64,000 nucleotides of DNA, taken from positions 4,518,431 to 4,582,430 of the forward strand of contig NW_027288510.1 in NCBI RefSeq assembly GCF_037038585.1, given 5' to 3'. The translations under genes and the position numbers were made by a program. The notes beneath the pieces were generated by a model, which saw only the letters and a program-made list of their open reading frames with translations, did not search any database and had not been told where the DNA came from. Each line of letters begins with the position of its first letter. Position 1 is the stretch's first letter. Positions 12,250 through 21,379 of the stretch are shown piece by piece. Source of the stretch: Patagioenas fasciata (Eukaryota > Chordata > Aves > Columbiformes > Columbidae).

Positions 12250-13250
12250 AATCGGAGCGCCGAAGCCCCCTAAAGACCACCAGAGGACACTGCGCGTGAT
12301 CAAAGTCGTTCCGAGGTGTTGCAATTGATGTTGCAATCAATGTTGAGTAACTATTTCATATCCTAACGATCCTAATGAATATATGAATATGTCTGTGAAT
12401 GGACTGTATACATACTGTGCGACTGAGACTGACCGGGGAAGCTTTGGGTGCGAACCCCTGGTTTCCCAGCGCTGGAATAAAGCACCGCATGGAACTGCGC
12501 CCGTGGCTCCGGGTCCTGATCGCTGACACTAAGATGTTCAAGGTTTACAGACAGAACCAAATGAGGCACGGACTCTGAACCTGGAAAAGGGAAAAAGGTG
12601 GTTAAGTTCTGTGTAAAAAGTTATGAAACTTGTTTATGGAGTTATATTGACAGAGGCAACGAACATTTTAAGGGTTAAGCAACTACATAGTAAGGGCCTG
12701 CTAACGAGCTAACATTCTAAGCCACATAATTAATATCTAGTTTAGAGCTGTATGTACCCAATCGTGCTAAACAAGCAGGACTGCGTCAAATGCCGAGATC
12801 AGAAGTTTTACGGCACCAGCTGCAACCTTGAGGAGACGAGATCGCCAAGATTTCCAGCACAAAGGGGGCGCCAGGCCGGGTTCAACCGCCTTGGCCGCTT
12901 GGGTCCCAGCCCGTTCCTCACAATGAGCCAAAGGGGCAAAGCCCACTGTGAGGAGGCTGAGGAGCCTTCACCCAAAGACCCCAAGGACCCCTCCTCAAAT
13001 GCACCCAGTGCCACTGCGCAGGAGAACAGGGGGCTCAGGGCTGTGGAAAGGGATCTGAGATCACCTCATGAATATGCACAGTTCTGGGGTCATTATGAAT
13101 ATGAACACTCACTGTAATTAACACACTTCCTGTTGTTAAAGGTGTGCGTGTTGGGCCGAGCGAATCCCCCGCGCACCCCGCGCTGTTTCGCTTGTGCTCT
13201 CATGAACCCGCGTTTAAAGAACACAATTAAAGAATTGGATTAAACAGCAG
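12250..13250 (+). mobile_element. LTR-retrotransposon-like remnant (possibly ERVL type)
   Basis: AT-richer sequence with an AATAAA followed by a GC-rich stretch near 12,476, and a purine run (GAAAAGGGAAAAAGGTGG, about 12,583-12,600) resembling a polypurine tract. Its right part (about 13,060-13,240) has the pattern CTCATGAATATGCA ... GAATATGAACA ... GCGCTGTTTCGCTTGTGCT seen in avian ERVL-type LTRs. No gag, pol or env frame is present. Part of it (about 12,645-12,760) has an inverted relative at 34,030-34,145. Family and borders are tentative. Confidence 0.4.
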
Positions 13251-13259
13251 CGAGAGCCC

Positions 13260-13765
13260 GCAACGGGCGGCGGCGCCACCGCGGGGCTGCGCGGGGGCTG
13301 CACTGCGCAGGCGCGGAGCCGTCTCGGGGAGGGGAGGGACTTCCCTCTGGAAGGGGCACAGCCAATGGGCATCAGGAGGCCGCCTCCAGGCCAATGGCGG
13401 CTCGGGACGGGTGCTGAGGGACGGTGACGGGCCGGCTGTGTGGCCAATGGCGGTGCCGGGGGCGTGGCCATGCAGCCCGCCCCGGGAGCAGCGGCCCGGC
13501 CGTGGCGGTTCGTGCCCTGCTGCCGCCGGAGCGCCGCTGCCACGGGCGGGTCCTGCGGCTGCAGCGGCTGCGGGGGCGGGCGGGGGCCCGGGGCTGCGGC
13601 CCCGCTGGCCGGGGCCGGGCGGTCGCCGTGTTGCCCCCGGGCGGTCGCCGTGTTGCCCTCGGGCGGCAGTGGGGGGGTCCCGCTGGTCGCCCCCGCAGTT
13701 CCGCGGTTGAAAATCCTCCTCACAAGGCGCTGGGACCGCGATCGCCGCCAGTTCCGTCCCGGGTG
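13260..13765 (+). promoter_or_regulatory. CpG island with possible orphan first exon
   Basis: Very GC- and CpG-rich, with three CCAATGG boxes (near 13,363, 13,392 and 13,443), GGGCGG-type SP1 boxes and no TATA box: the look of a vertebrate CpG-island promoter. A plus-strand frame opening at an ATG at 13,440 reads about 108 codons to a good donor, CCCGG|GTGAGC, at 13,762/13,763, ending in RLKILLTRRWDRDRRQFRPG. I could not find the following exon or identify the protein. A 24-bp unit (GGTCGCCGTGTTGCCC...) is duplicated inside it. It could equally serve a non-coding or minus-strand transcript. Confidence 0.45.
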
Positions 13766-13769
13766 AGCG

Positions 13770-14750
13770 GCGGGGGCGGATTTGGTTGTTGCGGGGGTTG
13801 TGGGGGCGCGGGGCGGGTCTGGGGGTGCAGGGGAGCTGTGGGGGTTGGGGTGCAGCCGGCAGGAGGGACCAGGTTTGGGGGGCCCTGGGTCCCTTTGCAG
13901 GGAGGGGAGGCCCTGCTGACCCTGCCTCCCCCAGCAAATCCCCCTGCGGGGCTCCCCCCGCCCCCCCGATCGGTCCCCGCCCCCCGCGACTCCCTCAAGT
14001 CCCCCTGAACCTCAATGCCCCTTTTTGACCCCAAAACAGCCCCAAATGTGCCCCCCAATGTCCCTTTAACACACCCTCCCCCCAGCCCCCCCGCACCAAG
14101 GCCTCCAGTGTATAAATTAAATGTGTAACATTAAACGCGACATTTGAACGTTAACTAAAAACCAACAAATGTTGACGTTTCGTTGAGGTTTTTGTCGAAT
14201 TTTGGTTTCACGGAAGGGAGCGTTGTTGGAAATTTACTGCGATTAATGTTTTGCTTTAAAAACTTTTTGTATCTCAGAAGTGACCTGAACAGTTTGATAA
14301 AGAACATTTCAAATTAAATTAATTTCCCATTAAATTTCTTGGGATTAAACGTCCGTCAGAGGCAGTGGTGCTTAAACCCCACTTCATTGGTCCCTCTCCG
14401 CATTAAAAATCCATCATTAAACAGTTAAATATTTCCCGTAATTAAACCCCTGTGATCTCCATTCTGTAGTTTAAAGATGCGGTGACTGAGCGGTTGAACA
14501 GCCGATATCGCTCTGAGCGCGTGGCTCAATCTCTTGATTCATCTCAGTTCATCCCCACCAACCCCGTCGCCGTTCATGGGAAGGTACCCGGGTGGATGGA
14601 GGGGGCGGGCGGTGGGTGTGGGCTCCCTGGGCTTCAGCAAAGCCTCTGACACCGTCTGCACAGCATCCGCACAGCTGAGCTGGGGAGGGGTGCTCTGGGC
14701 AGTGGGGAGTGGGGGGTGCAAACTGGCTGAGAGGGAGAAGCCAGAGAGTG
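13770..14750. other. No recognised gene
   Basis: A C-rich stretch to about 14,100, then an AT-rich block with many TTAAA/ATTAAA motifs to about 14,520. No protein family, RNA gene or tandem repeat recognised. Confidence 0.55.
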
Positions 14751-14754
14751 GTGG

Positions 14755-15735
14755 TCAATGGGCAGAGTCCGGTTGAGGCCTGGATCCAGTGCAGGGCCTC
14801 AGGGGCCAATATTATTCAATATATTCATTAACGATTCGGATGAGGGAATTGAGTGACTGTCAGCGAGTTTGCTGGGGACACCAAGCTGGGAGGAGTGGGT
14901 GACCCTGGAAGCTGTGCTGCCATCAGAGACCTGGACAGGCTGAGAGCTGGGGGGGATAACCTGGTGAGATTTAACAAGGGGAAGTGCAGAGTGCTGCACC
15001 TGGGCAGGAACAACCCCAGGGTCAGTATAGGCTGGGGAATGAGCTGTTAGAGAGCAGGGTAGGGAAAGGGAGCTGGGGTCCTGGGGACAGCAGGGTGACC
15101 ATGAGCCAGCACTGGGCCCTTGGGGCCAGGAAGCCAATGGGACCTGGGGTGGGTTAGAAGGGGGTGGTCAGTAGGTCAGAGAGGTTCTCCTGCCCCTCTG
15201 CTCTGCCCTGGGGAGACCACCCCTGGAATATTGTGTCCAGTTGTGGCCCCTCAGCTCCAGAAGGACAGGGAACTGCTGGAGAGGGTCCAGCGCAGCCACC
15301 AAGATGCTGGAGGGAGTGGAGCATCTCCCGTGTGAGGAAAGGCTGAGGGAGCTGGGCTCTTTAGTTTGGAGGAGACTGAGAGGTGACCTTAGTAATATTT
15401 ATAAATATGTAAAGGGTGAGTGCCAGGAGGATGGAGCCGGGCTCTTCTCGGTGGCAAACAACGATAGGACGAGGGGCAATGGGATCAAGCTGGAACACAA
15501 GAGGTTCCACTTAAATTTGAGAAAGAACTTCTTCCCAGTGAGGGTGGCAGAGCCCGGCCCAGGCTGCCCAGGGGGCTGTGGGGTCTCCTTCCCTGCAGAC
15601 GTTCAGACCCCCTGGACATGTTCCTGTGCGACCTCTCCTGGGCGTTCCTGCTCCAGCAGGGGATTGCACTGGACGAGCTTTCGCGGTCCCTTCCAGTCCC
15701 AAACACACCGTGATACTGTGATGCTGTGATTTCTG
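14755..15735 (+). mobile_element. CR1 LINE, 3' end, sense orientation
   Basis: Recognisable CR1 order: reverse-transcriptase end (FNIFINDSDEGIE-like at about 14,810-14,850, then FAGDTKLGG at about 14,865), the 3' ORF end (LERVQRSH, RLRELGSLVWRRLRGDL at about 15,270-15,390), then the GGATTGCACTGGACGAGCTT...TTCCAGTCCCAAACACACCG tail. It ends in the short GATACTGTGAT microsatellite typical of CR1 3' ends near 15,725. Frameshifts and stops break the frame, and the 5' part is missing, so it is a dead truncated copy. Confidence 0.85.
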
Positions 15736-17470
15736 TGCTAAATCCTTTCCTTTCCCCCCGTGCCAGTGGGGGGGACCCAGAGGACCCGCCCAGGCCCCCC
15801 CAGGTTTGTGGGAGCAGCACTGGGGAGGGGGCGCTTTTTCCCCCAGCTACGAATATAGAGACAATTTGTACAAAAGCTCTAAAGTGGGGGGGACGGCAAC
15901 TCGGGGACCCCCAAACCACCACAGGGGGGGTCCACATCACCCCATGCGCCCCATCACTTTTGGGGTGTCAGAGCCCCCCCCCATGCAGCTGCCCCTCGGG
16001 GGTCCTGGGTGGGTTGTGAGGTCCCTGGGGGGCTGCAGGGGAGAAAGGGGGAAACCTGGGTTTGGGGGGGTCCCAGGGGTTCCTGCGAGTGGGTCTGCGG
16101 GGGTCTCAGTGGTTTCTGGGATCCCTGGGGGGTCCCTGAGATCAAAAAGAATTTGGAGGCTGGCGGGGAACTTTGTGAGGGGAAGAGTGAAACATCCCTT
16201 TTCCCTCTGTTTCACAGCCCCAGCTCAGCCCCAGCTCCTTCTCAGAGGCTCCGTTCAGCAGGGCCTAAAGCAGTGAACCAACGATTGGTTTCAGTTCCTT
16301 CCTCATGTCCCCCCTGAACCTCCCTCCTGCAGCTGGAAACCAGCACCCTGTGTCCCGTCGGAACAGCCCCGCTCGAAAGCCGCAGGATTACGTGGATCAC
16401 GTCTCGGCTCAGCGGGGGCCTCGCTTGTGGCCTCTGCTCTGTTGGAGGGAAGAAGGGAGAAGGAAACCATTTCTGTTCTTGGTTCCAAACCAAATGTTTT
16501 ACCTGGACGTTGGTGCATCTTGAGATGGGCCCTTGAGTCCTGCAGCTTCTCAGTCATTCCGAAGTGACCCTTGAACAGTGTTATACCCTGAAAATAAAAG
16601 CTTCAGAACAAATGTGAGGCCTTGCTGCTTATTTTAAACACGTTCTTTAAGCTTCAGTGACTGTTCGCTGCTGCCCTTATCTACGGTCACGCTGAGTAAA
16701 GCGGTACAGAAAGCTCAATGCATTCACGAGGTGTTGATGTCGACGTCTCATTGTCCGCGTTCTCTCCGAGAAAGCAAAAGTAACTCCAGACACTGATACC
16801 GTCCCAGCTCTGGCGCAAGGGGAAGCTGTGGAAACCACCTTCATGCGCCTGATGTCCCTCGTCCCTTCCCGGCCGTTTTGCTGCAGGGCACCAGACGATC
16901 GACACCTCTGGGTTGGTCACGGCCGTGATGGGAGCCGAGGGAAAACGGAAAGGGAAGGCTGGATCCCGTGGGAAATGGGGCCAAGAGTCAAGGACCGTGC
17001 TGCTGCTGATCCTCTTCGTCACTCGCTGGGAGGAAGGCGCCCGAGGGAAGGGAGAGAACGGCCACTGATGTCCCCCAGCGCGAGGTGGACGACGGTTCCT
17101 GGGGCAAAGAGGTGATCGCGGGCACGTGGGAAGGAAAAGATCCCGAAAACACCACGACAGCCCCGAGATGCCACATCCGGCTTCCCCCGAGCTCCCTCCC
17201 GGCTGTGCTCCGCACCTTCTCCTTCATCACCAGCACCTCCCGCCCCGCTGATCGCCCAGCTCGTGTCAGGCGGCTGGAGAACGTGGTTCAGGAACACTGG
17301 GCAGGACGGAGCCAGCGGGCAGGACGCGGCCAGCAGGCGCTCGCTGCTCTCCTGGACAGGCCGGCACGGAGCCCTGAGGAGCCCCTGGGTCCTGGTGCCG
17401 TGCTGGTCACAGCCTCGTGATGCTGCTGGGCGAGCGTCTCATCCTCCCCTGCTGCTCCTCCCATACAGGT
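15736..17470. other. No recognised gene
   Basis: GC-rich sequence, then ordinary unique sequence. An AATAAA at about 16,591 (ATACCCTGAAAATAAAAGC) could mark the 3' end of a transcript or an old LTR. A 112-codon minus frame at 16,687-17,022 has a varied composition but no recognised family. A segment of about 65 bp near 16,160-16,230 recurs inverted near 19,948-20,015. Confidence 0.45.
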
Positions 17471-17690
17471 ATCTTTTTTCTCATTTCCTCCCCTCTTCTT
17501 TTCCTTTCCTTCATCATTTCCCCTTTTTCTGCCTTATACCCCTCTCAAGTCTCTTTCGCTGCTGTCGCCTCTTCTTTCTTCCTCTCTCCTTTCTGTTTTT
17601 TGCTCCCATCTTCCCTCCTGTCTTCATCATCCTCTCTCCATCTCCCTCTCCCTTTCCATCTCCTCCTCTCCTCCATATGTAATTAATATA
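17470..17690. repeat. Pyrimidine-rich low-complexity tract
   Basis: About 200 bp of mostly C and T on the plus strand (TTTCCTTCATCATTTCCCC and similar) without a fixed period. It precedes an ATATAT/ATTCAT-rich stretch at 17,680-17,745. Confidence 0.7.
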
Positions 17691-17904
17691 TATCCATATT
17701 CACATATTCTATATATTCATATAGAATTCTGTATATTCATGAAATGAATCCATTTCTTGGCTGAGCTGATGGAGTTAGTTCTGTCCTGTCAATTGCAAAT
17801 CTGAATTCTCAGGACAGGACCAAGTGGGCTGAAAACGCGTTGCCGTGGCGGTCCTGGAGATGTGCCCAACGTGGGACACAATGGGGTCTCCCCGGAGGCT
17901 TCGC

Positions 17905-18222
17905 TTCTCTGCCCTTCCTCCCCTTCCCTTCCTCCTCTCCCCTTCCCTTCCTCCTCTCCCCTTCCCTTCCTCCTCTCCCCTTCCCTTCCTCCTCTCCCCT
18001 TCCCTTCCTCCTCTCCCCTTCCCTTCCTCCTCTCCCCTTCCCTTCCTCCTCTCCCCTTCCCTTCCTCCTCTCCCCTTCCCTTCCTCCTCTCCCCTTCCCT
18101 TCCTCCTCTCCCCTTCCCTTCCTCCTCTCCCCTTCCCTTCCTCCTCTCCCCTTCCCTTCCTCCTCTCCCCTTCCCTTCCTCCTCTCCCCTTCCCTTCCTT
18201 CCCTCCCCTTCCCTCGGAACCC
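17905..18222. repeat. 19-bp CTTCCTCCTCTCCCCTTCC array
   Basis: Near-perfect tandem repeat of the 19-bp pyrimidine unit CTTCCTCCTCTCCCCTTCC, about 16 copies. Because 19 is not a multiple of 3, all three frames are read in turn, giving the same 19-residue PSLPPLPF... repeat in every frame. The copies are almost identical, suggesting recent expansion. It directly abuts a minus-oriented CR1. Confidence 0.95.
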
Positions 18223-18915
18223 CATTCTGGTTTGGGATGAAGGGACCTCTGCAGATCATCCAGTCCAACCCCCCTGCTCCCGCGGGGTCCCAGAGCAGAT
18301 CACACAGGATCCCAGGGGTCTGAATGTCTCACAGAAGGAGACTCCACACCCGCTCTGGGCAGCCTGGGCCGGGCTCTGGCACCTCCCAGCAAGCAAGTTT
18401 CTCCTTACGTTCAGATGGAGCCTCCTGGGTTTCAGTCTGTGCCCGATGCCCCTCACCCCGGCGCTGGGCACCACTGAACAGAGTCTGCTCCATCCTGACA
18501 CCCACCTGAGATATTGATCCCATTGATCACATCCCTCTCAGCTTCTCTTCTCCAGCTCAACAGCCCCATCTCTCTCAGTCTCTCCTGATCAGAATGATGC
18601 TCCAGACCCCTCAGCATCTCTGTGCCCCTCCACTGGACTCCCTCCAGTAACTCCTTGTCCTTCTTCAACTGGGGAGCCCAGAACTGGACCCAGAACTGCA
18701 GATGCAGCTTCCCCAGGGTGGAGCAGAGGGGGAGGATTCACCTCTCTCACCTGCTGCTCACACTCTTCTTAATAAATATCCCCCAGGTACCCTCGGCCTC
18801 GTGACCACAAGGACACATTGGTGACTTGTGGCCAACCTGATGTCACCCAGAACTCCCAAGTCCTTCTCGCAGAGCTGCTTTCCAGCGGGTCCACCCCCAA
18901 ACCGTGCTGGTACTG
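18223..18915 (-). mobile_element. CR1 LINE, 3' end, antisense orientation
   Basis: Reverse-complement CR1 signatures in order: GATCATCCAGTCCAACCCCC (18,254), GGCAGCCTGGGCCGGGCTCT (18,358), CAGCATCTCTGTGCCCCTCC (18,612), CCTTGTCCTTCTTCAACTGG (18,653) and the TGTCACCCAGAACTCC end (18,841). Stops and indels break the frames. It is sandwiched between the 19-bp array and the 30-bp array. Confidence 0.85.
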
Positions 18916-19492
18916 GACCCCTGCTGCCCCAGGAGGGGCCGGTATTGCCCTGGTATTGCGATGGGTGGCACCAACGGCCCCGGTATCGCAATAGCGAGCA
19001 CTGATGGTCCTGGTATCGCGACAGGTGGCAACAACAGCGCTGGTATTGTCACAACAGCAGTGACGACGGCCCCAGTATCGTGATGGGCAGCAATGATGGC
19101 CCCGGTATCACGATGGGTGGCACCGACGGCCCCGGTATCGCGATGGGTGGCACCGACAGCCCCGGTATCGCGATGGGTGGCACCGACAGCCCCGGTATCG
19201 CGATGGGTGGCACCGACAGCCCCGGTATCGCGATGGGTGGCACCGACGGCCCCGGTATCACGATGGGTGGCACCGACGGCCCCGGTATCACGATGGGTGG
19301 CACCGACAGCCCCGGTATCGCGATGGGTGGCACCGACGGCCCCGGTATCACGATGGGTGGCACCGACGGCCCCGGTATCACGATGGGTGGCACCGACGGC
19401 CCCGGTATCGCGATGGGTGGCACCGACAGCCCCGGTATCGCGATGGGTGGCACCGACGGCCCCGGTATCGCGATGGGTGGCACCGACAGCGC
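18916..19492. repeat. 30-bp GGTATCGCGATGGGTGGCAC array, block 1
   Basis: Tandem 30-bp units (GGTATCGCGATGGGTGGCAC plus CGACGGCCCC), diverged to the left of 19,095 and nearly uniform from 19,095 to 19,490. The period is a multiple of three, so several frames stay open on both strands (APVSRWVAPT, PPIAIPGPSV); these are not genes. Each unit carries CGCGAT and several CpGs. Confidence 0.95.
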
Positions 19493-20164
19493 CCTAACGT
19501 GGTGCTCATCAGTAAGAAGGGAGGGAAGGGGGTTGCAGGGCAGCCATCGCTCGGGGTCTGCGGGATCTCCCTGTGCTTGTGGGAGCCCACGAGTCTTTGC
19601 ATCACGCCTTGCGTTTTATTCTCTCTTCCTCTTTCAATTACTTATCTCACTTGTTTTTTTTTATCTTAGCCCATGAGTTTTCTTATTTTGCTCCTCATAT
19701 TCTTCATTCCCATCCTACTGAGGGGTGCGTGGGGCTGCTCTGCCAGCCCCGGCTGCCCCACCGCAGCTCCCCAGGCCCTCACGTCTCCCATCCCAGCAAC
19801 AGCAGTGGCCGCGGCACTGATTTCTTTCCTCTCCCTTTTGCAGCCTCCTTGCGCTCGTCCTCTCCACGCCGATCTCTCCTGGCTTCCTCCAGCTGCTGTG
19901 TCCTCTGGGTAAGTGCAGCTCGACCCCTCCCAAGATGCTCTCGAGTTGGCTGGGGTTTCTAAAACAGAGGGAAAAGGGATGTCTCACTTTTCCTCATGCA
20001 GTTTCCTCCCAGACCCCTTTTACCCCCTGCGCTCTCCACAGACCCCAGTTACCGTTTCTGTTCGATGGGGAACATCTCACTGTGCTGTGCATGGCCAAGA
20101 CGATGAGGACTCTGGACAGGAAATCCCTTCCAAGCGCAGCTTTCCTCTCACCGTTGGGCAGCGA
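19493..20164. other. No recognised gene
   Basis: Unique spacer between the two 30-bp array blocks, with T-rich stretches near 19,650-19,700. It contains an inverted relative of the short segment at 16,160-16,230. No coding family recognised. Confidence 0.55.
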
Positions 20165-20818
20165 CAACAGCCCCGGTATCGCGACAGCAGCACCGACAGC
20201 CCCGGTATCGCGACGGATGGCACCGACAGCCCCGGTATCGCGACAGCAGCACCGACAGCCCCGGTATCGCGACAGCAGCACCAACAGCCCCGGTATCACG
20301 ACGGATGGCACCGACAGCCCCGGTATCGCGACGGGCAGCAGTGATGGAGCTGGTATTGCGACGGCAGCACCGACGGCCCTGATATTGTGATGGGCAGTGA
20401 CAGGGGCCCTGGTATCGTGATGGGCAGAACCAACAGCTCCAGTATCGTGATGGGCAGCACTGACGGTCCCAGTATTGTGACGGCAGCACCGACAGCACCG
20501 GTATCGCGATGGGTGGCACCAACAGCCCCGGTATCGCAATGGGCAGCAACAACGACCCCGGTATCGCGAAGGGCGGCACCGACGGCCCCGGTATCGCAAT
20601 AGGGAGCACTGATGGTCCTGGTATCACGACAGGTGGCAACAACAGCGCTGGTATCGTCACAACAGCAGTGACGACGGCCCCAGTATCGTGATGGGCAGCA
20701 ACGATGGTCCTGGTATCGCGATGGGTGGCACCGACGGCCCTGGTATCGCAATGGGTGGCACCGACGGCCCCGGTATCGCGATGGGTGGCACCGACGGCCC
20801 CGGTATCGTGACAGCAAT
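20165..20818. repeat. 30-bp array, block 2
   Basis: Same family as 18,916-19,492 but more diverged, with CAGCAGCACCGACAGCCC variants. An 80-bp stretch starting GAGCACTGATGGTCCTGGTAT at about 20,602 matches one at about 18,995, so at least part of block 2 is a copy of block 1 (offset about 1.6 kb). Confidence 0.9.
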
Positions 20819-20966
20819 AAATCTCAAGACCTCCCAAAATAAATCCCCCTTCCATCCCTCCAGGTGTGACAAGACCCTTAATTAACTTTTCATTAATCAA
20901 ACAACTCAACCCCCCCGTTGTCACAAATCGCTGCATTAACGAACTTCAACTCATTCCAGAACCCAG

Positions 20967-20972
20967 TTTATT
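20967..20972 (-). terminator. Candidate poly(A) signal of ZNF541
   Basis: TTTATT on the plus strand is AATAAA on the minus strand, about 410 bp beyond the stop codon at 21,380-21,382 that ends the long last exon. Position and strand fit the 3' end of the ZNF541-like gene, with the transcript ending just before the 30-bp array. Confidence 0.5.
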
Positions 20973-21379
20973 AAGCAAAGCAGAAAGCGCGTTAAACAGA
21001 AAGAAAAACACCAAACCCCCTGTTTCTCGGCTCAGATCGGGGCGCTTTACGGCACCATTTTGCCACCATTTCCCTTTCCGGTTCTTCCCACCGCGAGCAG
21101 CCGCTGCCCGTTGATCTCACAGCGGCGTTTTTTCCCAATCTCACAGGATTTCAGCCCAGTTCCGGCCCCGTTTCATGCGCCCCCTGGTGCCGGAGATGAC
21201 GATCGGGCGCCAGCTCTTCCCATCAGACCCGATGCCGAGAAACCAAACCCCCCGTGGTCGCTTCTTCAAACACACGCGCAGATTCACCCCTTTTCTCCCC
21301 AAAAATCCCCCTCTGGATGCGCCGTCCGGTGGGAAAGCCGACGGTGGTTTCGGCGCGGGGGTTTCCTGAGGGCGCAAAC

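Noticed and set aside
14755-15735. Possible functional reverse-transcriptase gene
   Set aside because: Only the CR1 3' end is present and the frame is broken; it is a truncated dead copy.
17840-18517. Proline/serine/leucine-rich frames of about 130-225 codons
   Set aside because: The 19-bp pyrimidine array read in all three frames; no gene features.
18916-19492. Possible CRISPR array
   Set aside because: Direct repeats are back to back with no unique spacers and the sequence is vertebrate; it is an ordinary minisatellite. The same applies to all other arrays here.
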